DNA of 64,000 bases, from positions 188,285,309 through 188,349,308 of the forward strand of contig CP136068.1 in assembly GCA_032622095.1 (NCBI GenBank), in the 5' to 3' direction. The notes under the pieces are model-generated. The model was not told the origin of the DNA and made no database searches. It worked only from the letters and a program-made list of their open reading frames with translations. Shown here piece after piece: positions 11,009 to 21,739 of the stretch. Both the position numbers and the translations under genes were made by a program. Positions within the stretch are counted from its first letter, which is position 1. Each line of letters starts with the position of its first letter. Source of the stretch: Siphonodentalium dalli. Taxonomy: Eukaryota; Mollusca; Scaphopoda; Gadilida; Siphonodentaliidae.

Positions 11009-11194
11009 ACTATACTTTTATTTGTCTTTGGTGCTTGAAAATAGTTTTGTGCACACGCTATGAAGATCCATTAGAAGATCCATTACATCACATTTAATAT
11101 GCTGATCAATATTTTAATGACGGGGATATGTAGACATTCCTGTTTGTTCCTTGATTGATTGAATACAATGCAATGAGTCAAAACATTTTGCACA

Positions 11195-11267
11195 GTCCCA
11201 GTAGCTCAGTGGATAGAGCGCTGGACTTCTAATCCAGAGGCCGTGGGTTCGATCCCCACCTGGGATG
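11195..11267 (+). tRNA. tRNA-Arg(TCT), copy 2
   Basis: Identical to copy 1, exactly 1,516 bp away. Confidence 0.97.
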
Positions 11268-11431
11268 ACGTATTTTTTGCACTTTTTGTGCCAACGAAAT
11301 GGTCTGAAATGATAATACGATGAAAATAATACGATGCACCAGATTGTCTTCACAAACAAATATGTGGTTTGCTGCCGACAATAAAAAGACGCGAAATATG
11401 CAACAAAAAGCCTAAAATTGAAAAGTAAGAT

Positions 11432-11504
11432 CGCCCAACGTGGGGCTCGAACCCACGACCCCGAGATTAAGAGTCTCGTGCTCTACCGACTGAGCTAGCC
11501 AGGC
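11432..11504 (-). tRNA. tRNA-Lys(CTT), copy 2
   Basis: Identical to copy 1 including flanks. Confidence 0.97.
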
Positions 11505-11736
11505 AGCCACGTCATCACATAATTATGTACACAGTCATCGGGAAACGAGGATGGGAAAAAACCCAACTAATTTTACATTTAAACTATAGGCCTACTCGCA
11601 GTTTCTCTCTGCATGCTGGTTACTTTAAGTGAGACGACGGGTGTGAAGGATGAGACCAATACACCGCAAGATAACATGTGGCATTGGCAACAATCAATAC
11701 AGTCACTTCAACAAAAGTAAGACAAAAATGATTATC

Positions 11737-11809
11737 AGGTCCGGGCGAGGATCGAACTCGCGACCTTCTGCGTGTAAAGCAGACGTGATAACCACTACAC
11801 CACCGGACC
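11737..11809 (-). tRNA. tRNA-Val(TAC), copy 2
   Basis: Identical to copy 1 including flanks. Confidence 0.95.
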
Positions 11810-12234
11810 TGTCCATAGCTAACAGATATAATAATTATCTGAGATTTCTTTGCATCCAAACTGAAGGACGTAAATTACTATGGACCACAGGTTGACTCTG
11901 TTTATATGCCAAAATGACCTTTGATCTGCTGAATATGAAAACTCAACAAAACGGGGCTCCGAACTTTGGACGAATTACCTGGAATTGCGTGTATTTTTGT
12001 GGATTCATGCTGTAAACCCTGTTATATTGGCCGGATCAGATATATACATGTATGTATATTTAACAACTGAGTCGGCAGTTCCTGCATTATCTCTGATTTA
12101 AATCACAGCCCAGAAAATTACTCTTTATCAACATACACAATATATGGACAATACAATCTCGTTAGATTAATTGATGCATTTAGCATTGGAGCTGACGGGA
12201 TTCAAATTTAGATTGAAGTCACTAACTATCGTCC

Positions 12235-12306
12235 GACTCCGTGGCGCAACGGTAGCGCGTCTGACTCCAGATCAGAAGGTTGCGTGTTCAAATCACGTCG
12301 GGGTCA
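12235..12306 (+). tRNA. tRNA-Trp(CCA), copy 2
   Basis: Identical to copy 1 including flanks. Confidence 0.97.
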
Positions 12307-12452
12307 ATATTTTGAGGACCTATTTTTCAGTTTTGTTTCTGTGTTTTATTTTGGAATTATGCATCCATTGTACTAATGTACCAATACTCTATAATAAAAC
12401 ATGGGTGTCCATTCTATAACCATACGGGTATTGTTTAACGGTTTATCCGTAC

Positions 12453-12524
12453 TCCTCGGTAGTATAGTGGTAAGTATCCCCGCCTGTCACGCGGGAGACC
12501 GGGGTTCAATTCCCCGCCGGGGAG
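12453..12524 (+). tRNA. tRNA-Asp(GTC), copy 3
   Basis: Identical to copy 2. Confidence 0.97.
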
Positions 12525-12710
12525 ACTATACTTTTATTTGTCTTTGGTGCTTGAAAATAGTTTTGTGCACACGCTATGAAGATCCATTAGAAGATCCATT
12601 ACATCACATTTAATATGCTGATCAATATTTTAATGACGGGGATATGTAGACATTCCTGTTTGTTCCTTGATTGATTGAATACAATGCAATGAGTCAAAAC
12701 ATTTTGCACA

Positions 12711-12783
12711 GTCCCAGTAGCTCAGTGGATAGAGCGCTGGACTTCTAATCCAGAGGCCGTGGGTTCGATCCCCACCTGGGATG
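12711..12783 (+). tRNA. tRNA-Arg(TCT), copy 3
   Basis: Identical to copy 1. Confidence 0.97.
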
Positions 12784-12947
12784 ACGTATTTTTTGCACTT
12801 TTTGTGCCAACGAAATGGTCTGAAATGATAATACGATGAAAATAATACGATGCACCAGATTGTCTTCACAAACAAATATGTGGTTTGCTGCCGACAATAA
12901 AAAGACGCGAAATATGCAACAAAAAGCCTAAAATTGAAAAGTAAGAT

Positions 12948-13020
12948 CGCCCAACGTGGGGCTCGAACCCACGACCCCGAGATTAAGAGTCTCGTGCTCT
13001 ACCGACTGAGCTAGCCAGGC
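12948..13020 (-). tRNA. tRNA-Lys(CTT), copy 3
   Basis: Identical to copy 1. Confidence 0.97.
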
Positions 13021-13252
13021 AGCCACGTCATCACATAATTATGTACACAGTCATCGGGAAACGAGGATGGGAAAAAACCCAACTAATTTTACATTTAAAC
13101 TATAGGCCTACTCGCAGTTTCTCTCTGCATGCTGGTTACTTTAAGTGAGACGACGGGTGTGAAGGATGAGACCAATACACCGCAAGATAACATGTGGCAT
13201 TGGCAACAATCAATACAGTCACTTCAACAAAAGTAAGACAAAAATGATTATC

Positions 13253-13325
13253 AGGTCCGGGCGAGGATCGAACTCGCGACCTTCTGCGTGTAAAGCAGAC
13301 GTGATAACCACTACACCACCGGACC
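13253..13325 (-). tRNA. tRNA-Val(TAC), copy 3
   Basis: Identical to copy 1. Confidence 0.95.
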
Positions 13326-13750
13326 TGTCCATAGCTAACAGATATAATAATTATCTGAGATTTCTTTGCATCCAAACTGAAGGACGTAAATTACTATGGA
13401 CCACAGGTTGACTCTGTTTATATGCCAAAATGACCTTTGATCTGCTGAATATGAAAACTCAACAAAACGGGGCTCCGAACTTTGGACGAATTACCTGGAA
13501 TTGCGTGTATTTTTGTGGATTCATGCTGTAAACCCTGTTATATTGGCCGGATCAGATATATACATGTATGTATATTTAACAACTGAGTCGGCAGTTCCTG
13601 CATTATCTCTGATTTAAATCACAGCCCAGAAAATTACTCTTTATCAACATACACAATATATGGACAATACAATCTCGTTAGATTAATTGATGCATTTAGC
13701 ATTGGAGCTGACGGGATTCAAATTTAGATTGAAGTCACTAACTATCGTCC

Positions 13751-13822
13751 GACTCCGTGGCGCAACGGTAGCGCGTCTGACTCCAGATCAGAAGGTTGCG
13801 TGTTCAAATCACGTCGGGGTCA
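13751..13822 (+). tRNA. tRNA-Trp(CCA), copy 3
   Basis: Identical to copy 1. Confidence 0.97.
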
Positions 13823-13968
13823 ATATTTTGAGGACCTATTTTTCAGTTTTGTTTCTGTGTTTTATTTTGGAATTATGCATCCATTGTACTAATGTACCAA
13901 TACTCTATAATAAAACATGGGTGTCCATTCTATAACCATACGGGTATTGTTTAACGGTTTATCCGTAC

Positions 13969-14040
13969 TCCTCGGTAGTATAGTGGTAAGTATCCCCGCC
14001 TGTCACGCGGGAGACCGGGGTTCAATTCCCCGCCGGGGAG
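13969..14040 (+). tRNA. tRNA-Asp(GTC), copy 4
   Basis: Identical to copy 2. Confidence 0.97.
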
Positions 14041-14226
14041 ACTATACTTTTATTTGTCTTTGGTGCTTGAAAATAGTTTTGTGCACACGCTATGAAGATC
14101 CATTAGAAGATCCATTACATCACATTTAATATGCTGATCAATATTTTAATGACGGGGATATGTAGACATTCCTGTTTGTTCCTTGATTGATTGAATACAA
14201 TGCAATGAGTCAAAACATTTTGCACA

Positions 14227-14299
14227 GTCCCAGTAGCTCAGTGGATAGAGCGCTGGACTTCTAATCCAGAGGCCGTGGGTTCGATCCCCACCTGGGATG
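14227..14299 (+). tRNA. tRNA-Arg(TCT), copy 4
   Basis: Identical to copy 1. Confidence 0.97.
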
Positions 14300-14463
14300 A
14301 CGTATTTTTTGCACTTTTTGTGCCAACGAAATGGTCTGAAATGATAATACGATGAAAATAATACGATGCACCAGATTGTCTTCACAAACAAATATGTGGT
14401 TTGCTGCCGACAATAAAAAGACGCGAAATATGCAACAAAAAGCCTAAAATTGAAAAGTAAGAT

Positions 14464-14536
14464 CGCCCAACGTGGGGCTCGAACCCACGACCCCGAGATT
14501 AAGAGTCTCGTGCTCTACCGACTGAGCTAGCCAGGC
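14464..14536 (-). tRNA. tRNA-Lys(CTT), copy 4
   Basis: Identical to copy 1. Confidence 0.97.
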
Positions 14537-14768
14537 AGCCACGTCATCACATAATTATGTACACAGTCATCGGGAAACGAGGATGGGAAAAAACCCAACT
14601 AATTTTACATTTAAACTATAGGCCTACTCGCAGTTTCTCTCTGCATGCTGGTTACTTTAAGTGAGACGACGGGTGTGAAGGATGAGACCAATACACCGCA
14701 AGATAACATGTGGCATTGGCAACAATCAATACAGTCACTTCAACAAAAGTAAGACAAAAATGATTATC

Positions 14769-14841
14769 AGGTCCGGGCGAGGATCGAACTCGCGACCTTC
14801 TGCGTGTAAAGCAGACGTGATAACCACTACACCACCGGACC
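14769..14841 (-). tRNA. tRNA-Val(TAC), copy 4
   Basis: Identical to copy 1. Confidence 0.95.
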
Positions 14842-15266
14842 TGTCCATAGCTAACAGATATAATAATTATCTGAGATTTCTTTGCATCCAAACTGAAGGA
14901 CGTAAATTACTATGGACCACAGGTTGACTCTGTTTATATGCCAAAATGACCTTTGATCTGCTGAATATGAAAACTCAACAAAACGGGGCTCCGAACTTTG
15001 GACGAATTACCTGGAATTGCGTGTATTTTTGTGGATTCATGCTGTAAACCCTGTTATATTGGCCGGATCAGATATATACATGTATGTATATTTAACAACT
15101 GAGTCGGCAGTTCCTGCATTATCTCTGATTTAAATCACAGCCCAGAAAATTACTCTTTATCAACATACACAATATATGGACAATACAATCTCGTTAGATT
15201 AATTGATGCATTTAGCATTGGAGCTGACGGGATTCAAATTTAGATTGAAGTCACTAACTATCGTCC

Positions 15267-15338
15267 GACTCCGTGGCGCAACGGTAGCGCGTCTGACTCC
15301 AGATCAGAAGGTTGCGTGTTCAAATCACGTCGGGGTCA
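15267..15338 (+). tRNA. tRNA-Trp(CCA), copy 4
   Basis: Identical to copy 1. Confidence 0.97.
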
Positions 15339-15484
15339 ATATTTTGAGGACCTATTTTTCAGTTTTGTTTCTGTGTTTTATTTTGGAATTATGCATCCAT
15401 TGTACTAATGTACCAATACTCTATAATAAAACATGGGTGTCCATTCTATAACCATACGGGTATTGTTTAACGGTTTATCCGTAC

Positions 15485-15556
15485 TCCTCGGTAGTATAGT
15501 GGTAAGTATCCCCGCCTGTCACGCGGGAGACCGGGGTTCAATTCCCCGCCGGGGAG
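15485..15556 (+). tRNA. tRNA-Asp(GTC), copy 5
   Basis: Gene body identical. The 3' flank reads actattctttt where the other copies read actatactttt, the only substitution noticed among copies 2-7. The terminator is unaffected. Confidence 0.97.
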
Positions 15557-15742
15557 ACTATTCTTTTATTTGTCTTTGGTGCTTGAAAATAGTTTTGTGC
15601 ACACGCTATGAAGATCCATTAGAAGATCCATTACATCACATTTAATATGCTGATCAATATTTTAATGACGGGGATATGTAGACATTCCTGTTTGTTCCTT
15701 GATTGATTGAATACAATGCAATGAGTCAAAACATTTTGCACA

Positions 15743-15815
15743 GTCCCAGTAGCTCAGTGGATAGAGCGCTGGACTTCTAATCCAGAGGCCGTGGGTTCGA
15801 TCCCCACCTGGGATG
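15743..15815 (+). tRNA. tRNA-Arg(TCT), copy 5
   Basis: Identical to copy 1. Confidence 0.97.
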
Positions 15816-15979
15816 ACGTATTTTTTGCACTTTTTGTGCCAACGAAATGGTCTGAAATGATAATACGATGAAAATAATACGATGCACCAGATTGTCTTCA
15901 CAAACAAATATGTGGTTTGCTGCCGACAATAAAAAGACGCGAAATATGCAACAAAAAGCCTAAAATTGAAAAGTAAGAT

Positions 15980-16052
15980 CGCCCAACGTGGGGCTCGAAC
16001 CCACGACCCCGAGATTAAGAGTCTCGTGCTCTACCGACTGAGCTAGCCAGGC
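15980..16052 (-). tRNA. tRNA-Lys(CTT), copy 5
   Basis: Identical to copy 1. Confidence 0.97.
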
Positions 16053-16284
16053 AGCCACGTCATCACATAATTATGTACACAGTCATCGGGAAACGAGGAT
16101 GGGAAAAAACCCAACTAATTTTACATTTAAACTATAGGCCTACTCGCAGTTTCTCTCTGCATGCTGGTTACTTTAAGTGAGACGACGGGTGTGAAGGATG
16201 AGACCAATACACCGCAAGATAACATGTGGCATTGGCAACAATCAATACAGTCACTTCAACAAAAGTAAGACAAAAATGATTATC

Positions 16285-16357
16285 AGGTCCGGGCGAGGAT
16301 CGAACTCGCGACCTTCTGCGTGTAAAGCAGACGTGATAACCACTACACCACCGGACC
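16285..16357 (-). tRNA. tRNA-Val(TAC), copy 5
   Basis: Identical to copy 1. Confidence 0.95.
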
Positions 16358-16782
16358 TGTCCATAGCTAACAGATATAATAATTATCTGAGATTTCTTTG
16401 CATCCAAACTGAAGGACGTAAATTACTATGGACCACAGGTTGACTCTGTTTATATGCCAAAATGACCTTTGATCTGCTGAATATGAAAACTCAACAAAAC
16501 GGGGCTCCGAACTTTGGACGAATTACCTGGAATTGCGTGTATTTTTGTGGATTCATGCTGTAAACCCTGTTATATTGGCCGGATCAGATATATACATGTA
16601 TGTATATTTAACAACTGAGTCGGCAGTTCCTGCATTATCTCTGATTTAAATCACAGCCCAGAAAATTACTCTTTATCAACATACACAATATATGGACAAT
16701 ACAATCTCGTTAGATTAATTGATGCATTTAGCATTGGAGCTGACGGGATTCAAATTTAGATTGAAGTCACTAACTATCGTCC

Positions 16783-16854
16783 GACTCCGTGGCGCAACGG
16801 TAGCGCGTCTGACTCCAGATCAGAAGGTTGCGTGTTCAAATCACGTCGGGGTCA
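16783..16854 (+). tRNA. tRNA-Trp(CCA), copy 5
   Basis: Identical to copy 1. Confidence 0.97.
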
Positions 16855-17000
16855 ATATTTTGAGGACCTATTTTTCAGTTTTGTTTCTGTGTTTTATTTT
16901 GGAATTATGCATCCATTGTACTAATGTACCAATACTCTATAATAAAACATGGGTGTCCATTCTATAACCATACGGGTATTGTTTAACGGTTTATCCGTAC

Positions 17001-17072
17001 TCCTCGGTAGTATAGTGGTAAGTATCCCCGCCTGTCACGCGGGAGACCGGGGTTCAATTCCCCGCCGGGGAG
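17001..17072 (+). tRNA. tRNA-Asp(GTC), copy 6
   Basis: Identical to copy 2. Confidence 0.97.
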
Positions 17073-17258
17073 ACTATACTTTTATTTGTCTTTGGTGCTT
17101 GAAAATAGTTTTGTGCACACGCTATGAAGATCCATTAGAAGATCCATTACATCACATTTAATATGCTGATCAATATTTTAATGACGGGGATATGTAGACA
17201 TTCCTGTTTGTTCCTTGATTGATTGAATACAATGCAATGAGTCAAAACATTTTGCACA

Positions 17259-17331
17259 GTCCCAGTAGCTCAGTGGATAGAGCGCTGGACTTCTAATCCA
17301 GAGGCCGTGGGTTCGATCCCCACCTGGGATG
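17259..17331 (+). tRNA. tRNA-Arg(TCT), copy 6
   Basis: Identical to copy 1. Confidence 0.97.
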
Positions 17332-17495
17332 ACGTATTTTTTGCACTTTTTGTGCCAACGAAATGGTCTGAAATGATAATACGATGAAAATAATACGATG
17401 CACCAGATTGTCTTCACAAACAAATATGTGGTTTGCTGCCGACAATAAAAAGACGCGAAATATGCAACAAAAAGCCTAAAATTGAAAAGTAAGAT

Positions 17496-17568
17496 CGCCC
17501 AACGTGGGGCTCGAACCCACGACCCCGAGATTAAGAGTCTCGTGCTCTACCGACTGAGCTAGCCAGGC
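17496..17568 (-). tRNA. tRNA-Lys(CTT), copy 6
   Basis: Identical to copy 1; the last Lys gene before the gap. Confidence 0.97.
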
Positions 17569-17800
17569 AGCCACGTCATCACATAATTATGTACACAGTC
17601 ATCGGGAAACGAGGATGGGAAAAAACCCAACTAATTTTACATTTAAACTATAGGCCTACTCGCAGTTTCTCTCTGCATGCTGGTTACTTTAAGTGAGACG
17701 ACGGGTGTGAAGGATGAGACCAATACACCGCAAGATAACATGTGGCATTGGCAACAATCAATACAGTCACTTCAACAAAAGTAAGACAAAAATGATTATC

Positions 17801-17873
17801 AGGTCCGGGCGAGGATCGAACTCGCGACCTTCTGCGTGTAAAGCAGACGTGATAACCACTACACCACCGGACC
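17801..17873 (-). tRNA. tRNA-Val(TAC), copy 6
   Basis: Identical to copy 1; the last Val gene before the gap. Confidence 0.95.
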
Positions 17874-18298
17874 TGTCCATAGCTAACAGATATAATAATT
17901 ATCTGAGATTTCTTTGCATCCAAACTGAAGGACGTAAATTACTATGGACCACAGGTTGACTCTGTTTATATGCCAAAATGACCTTTGATCTGCTGAATAT
18001 GAAAACTCAACAAAACGGGGCTCCGAACTTTGGACGAATTACCTGGAATTGCGTGTATTTTTGTGGATTCATGCTGTAAACCCTGTTATATTGGCCGGAT
18101 CAGATATATACATGTATGTATATTTAACAACTGAGTCGGCAGTTCCTGCATTATCTCTGATTTAAATCACAGCCCAGAAAATTACTCTTTATCAACATAC
18201 ACAATATATGGACAATACAATCTCGTTAGATTAATTGATGCATTTAGCATTGGAGCTGACGGGATTCAAATTTAGATTGAAGTCACTAACTATCGTCC

Positions 18299-18370
18299 GA
18301 CTCCGTGGCGCAACGGTAGCGCGTCTGACTCCAGATCAGAAGGTTGCGTGTTCAAATCACGTCGGGGTCA
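18299..18370 (+). tRNA. tRNA-Trp(CCA), copy 6
   Basis: Identical to copy 1; the last Trp gene before the gap. Confidence 0.97.
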
Positions 18371-18516
18371 ATATTTTGAGGACCTATTTTTCAGTTTTGT
18401 TTCTGTGTTTTATTTTGGAATTATGCATCCATTGTACTAATGTACCAATACTCTATAATAAAACATGGGTGTCCATTCTATAACCATACGGGTATTGTTT
18501 AACGGTTTATCCGTAC

Positions 18517-18588
18517 TCCTCGGTAGTATAGTGGTAAGTATCCCCGCCTGTCACGCGGGAGACCGGGGTTCAATTCCCCGCCGGGGAG
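18517..18588 (+). tRNA. tRNA-Asp(GTC), copy 7
   Basis: Identical to copy 2; opens the partial seventh unit. Confidence 0.97.
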
Positions 18589-18774
18589 ACTATACTTTTA
18601 TTTGTCTTTGGTGCTTGAAAATAGTTTTGTGCACACGCTATGAAGATCCATTAGAAGATCCATTACATCACATTTAATATGCTGATCAATATTTTAATGA
18701 CGGGGATATGTAGACATTCCTGTTTGTTCCTTGATTGATTGAATACAATGCAATGAGTCAAAACATTTTGCACA

Positions 18775-18847
18775 GTCCCAGTAGCTCAGTGGATAGAGCG
18801 CTGGACTTCTAATCCAGAGGCCGTGGGTTCGATCCCCACCTGGGATG
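18775..18847 (+). tRNA. tRNA-Arg(TCT), copy 7
   Basis: Identical to copy 1; about 105 bp before the assembly gap, which removes the Lys, Val and Trp genes of this unit. Confidence 0.97.
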
Positions 18848-18953
18848 ACGTATTTTTTGCACTTTTTGTGCCAACGAAATGGTCTGAAATGATAATACGA
18901 TGAAAATAATACGATGCACCAGATTGTCTTCACAAACAAATATGTGGTTTGCT

Positions 18954-19053
18954 NNNNNNNNNNNNNNNNNNNNNNNNNNNNNNNNNNNNNNNNNNNNNNN
19001 NNNNNNNNNNNNNNNNNNNNNNNNNNNNNNNNNNNNNNNNNNNNNNNNNNNNN
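18954..19053. other. Assembly gap of exactly 100 N
   Basis: One hundred N, the usual placeholder for a gap of unknown length. It falls inside the seventh tRNA unit, and unrelated sequence follows, so an unknown number of units is missing. Confidence 0.98.
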
Positions 19054-19691
19054 GACAGAGTTATAATGGTGTTAGTTTTTCAATTTTTTGTAACTTAAAA
19101 ACTTTTTAATTATTTAAAAAAAATTAAAGGGACACATTGGAAATCTTTTTATCAACTTTTATCATAATCATCAATATATAAATGAAAACAAATGATAATG
19201 TCAATGACATTTTTATTTTATTATAATTATAAAAGTTAAAAGTAAAAAAAAATTTAAATCGATTTTTTTTTTTCAATTTTTTTCTTCGAAAAAGGGTCAT
19301 AACTCCTTTAAAATTAATCGGATCAAACCCATATTAGAACTCAATCTGTATTTTGGGCTGTGAAACTCACATACCAAATTTAGTTCCAATCAGATAAAAA
19401 ATGTTTGAGTTATGGCAGAATGCGTGAATTCTAAGTTGAAAAAGGGCCATAACTCTGTAACAAAAGTTCGGATCAAACCCAAATTCGAACTCGATCTGTA
19501 TTTTGGGCTGAGAAACCCATATACAAAATTTGGTTTTGATCGGATAAAAAATGTTTGAGTTATCGCATTACTCGTAAAGTGTCTACGGACAGACAGACGG
19601 ACAGACGGACATACAGACAGACGGACCAACGACGAGTGGTCAATCCGGGCAACGACACTATGTTTACCATACTATGGTATGGGTAAACATA
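19054..19691. repeat. Dispersed tandem-repeat element, family with 'gggccataactc' units
   Basis: Begins 'gagttataatggtgttagtt' (the same start recurs at about 58090). It contains two ~144 bp units (markers gggtcataactcc at 19295 and gggccataactct at 19444), then an acagacagacgg microsatellite and a 3' hairpin atgtttaccatac/gtatgggtaaacat at 19661-19691. The same units recur at 61490-61600 and 63640-64000. Typical mollusc interspersed repeat; no protein. Confidence 0.75.
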
Positions 19692-19881
19692 AAAACTAAT
19701 ATCATAAAAATTTACAGTCTAACCTACGCATATGTCTCCAATAAGATCAGGATCTATTTTTGATTGTTGTATCACAGCCGTGAATACCTTGGATAGCAGA
19801 TCATCTGGATGGGTATCCTGCAGGAATGAATATAAATATGATATATATTATCCATCCAAGTCTGGAAAAATCTGTTCAAAG

Positions 19882-21731
19882 CAGGCTTGTCAAAGTACCG
19901 CCGGTACCAAGGTAGTCGGTACCGGTACCGTACTGCGTTGGAACCGCGGTAACAGTACTGGTGTTGTATTTTAAAGAGTATATTCTAATGTGGTAATTAC
20001 TGGTAATGTATGGCACTTTGTGCAGTTTTTGGTGATTGTTGTGGATGACAAAATACAACCATGTCAGACTATCCTAATGCACGTATGCCAAAGCAGCCAC
20101 ACATCAATGTGTGACATACATGCATTAGTATAGTCTGAAATAGTTGGATTTATCACCTACAACAATCACCTAAAATGTGCCATAATTTAGGCAGCCTGAT
20201 AGGTGTTAGAACTTTTAAGTTTAGGGCTTCAGGCGCTCAAATACGTACATCGGAAAGATGGGTATATATATATGGTGAATGACAATAATTTAAACTGAAA
20301 TAAATGTTACTAGTATGTACAGCTATGCTCTAATTAATCGACCCATTTAACGAGGTTATGGGCCGGTCATGACTGCGGTCATACCGCCACTACACCGCGG
20401 TCATGCGGTAGTACACCGTGGCCATGCGGTAGTACACCGCGGTCATACGGTAGTACACCGTGGCTATGCGGTAGTACACCGCGGTCATGCGGTAGTACAC
20501 CGCGGTCATACGGTAATACACCGCAATGCGCGGTGACACGCGGTATCTGACCGCGGTCATGTTGGAAGTCCACCGCGGTAATCTAGACCGTTACCAGCGT
20601 ACACCGCGGTAGTATTTTCCGCGACCGCCTTACACCGCGGTCATTCCCCGTGTCAACCGCGTTCGAATAATCTGCCGATAAAAATCTGCTTTTTCTTTTG
20701 GAAGACTCAAGGTAAGAATTTCGATCTGTCTTGTTCAGGTTGGCCTATAATTTGCGTCAATATATTAAGAAACTGCCTTACATTCATTCCTCGCGCCAAA
20801 CTAAATTTATTTTAGAGTACTGACGTCTTCAATGGTTGACGTCCCCACGTAATTCCTTGAGCCAAATGATTTTTGTGTCGGTGAAATGTGCACATGGTGA
20901 TCGCATAATTATCTTGCTCAAACCGAAAAGCCATTTTAATTCTTAATCGCGCACGCCTTATCCATATACCATATCACGAATAAACAGACGCTCTTTATTT
21001 GGCACGCTTAAGGAAATCGGGACCGTGGTAAATTAGAACCGATTTATTTTCAATTTCAGATTAATATTTTCCATGCGCAATATGTCAGTCTATTGTCAGA
21101 TAATTTACAATGCTCAGTTGCGATACGGACGCTAGGTTTTACTGTGGTTTAAACTTACACAGCGGTAGTGGCACCAAAAACTCAACCGCGACCACGCGGT
21201 TGCCCGCGTTTTCAATACCGCGGCTGACCGCGTTATTACACCGCGGTCAGGCGGTATTACACCGCAGTCAGGCGGTATTACACCGCGGTCAGGCGGTATT
21301 ACACCGCCCGACCGCGGTATTACACCGCGGTCATACCGCATGTCAACCTCGTTAAGGAGGGTCGATTAATTAGAGCATAGCTGTACCTGCAAGGCTGCAA
21401 TCCTCATATGTAAGTTATAATGTAAAACACATTGAGTCAATGACACATATATACATTGTTGAATAAAATGATAACAGCTTCAAGACTCGGCATCCGTCGC
21501 CGCGTGCTTGATCCGTTGACACATATAATAGTAGCATACCATAATGCAAGCGGCAGTTGCGGCACACTTAAAAGAGCAAAGTTCCTTCAATTTTAATCGA
21601 TCTATACTGATCTATCTACTGTTTTTGGCGAGTACCGAGAACCGTCGGTACTGAGTATCAGAGCCGGTACCGTTGAAACGGCCAAGTACCGCCGGTACCG
21701 GTACTGGTACTGGTACCGGTTGACAAGCCTG
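19882..21731. mobile_element. Non-autonomous hAT-like element with 8 bp TSD
   Basis: Ends CAGGCTTGTCAA and its complement (ttgacaagcctg), flanked by an exact 8 bp duplication GTTCAAAG at 19874-19881 and 21732-21739. Subterminal regions are packed with GGTACC/CCGGTACCGG motifs on both sides. No transposase ORF. The interior contains a second element (20320-21383). Eight-base duplication and a CAG start support hAT. Confidence 0.88.
20320..21383. mobile_element. TA-flanked foldback element built from CCGCGGT repeats
   Basis: Terminal inverted repeats CAGCTATGCTCTAATTAATC at both ends extend to about 34 bp ('aacgaggtt' included) and are flanked by TA, as for Tc1/mariner-type elements. Left (20365-20640) and right (21160-21345) inner arms are tandem ~20-21 bp repeats of the type 'taccgcggtcatgcggta', themselves palindromic around CCGCGG. 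The middle ~500 bp is unique and non-coding. It lies wholly inside the hAT-like element at 19882-21731, so it is the younger insertion. Confidence 0.8.
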
Positions 21732-21739
21732 GTTCAAAG

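Larger units (their letters stand above)
9351..18953. repeat. 1,516 bp tandem unit carrying five tRNA genes (6.3 copies visible)
   Basis: Units start at the 'actaatgtaccaatactcta' segment and repeat at exactly 1,516 bp from the second copy on. The first copy is 11 bp shorter after tRNA-Asp. Each unit holds Asp(+), Arg(+), Lys(-), Val(-), Trp(+). By eye copies 2-7 differ at one base (15562: t instead of a, just 3' of tRNA-Asp). The array ends in an N gap inside copy 7, so the real copy number is larger or unknown. Such homogeneity means recent amplification or ongoing concerted evolution; assembly expansion cannot be excluded from the sequence alone. Confidence 0.95.

Noticed and set aside
9598-18939. 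Repeated 70-82 codon ORFs across the tRNA units
   Set aside because: They overlap tRNA genes and their spacers on either strand and repeat only because the unit does.
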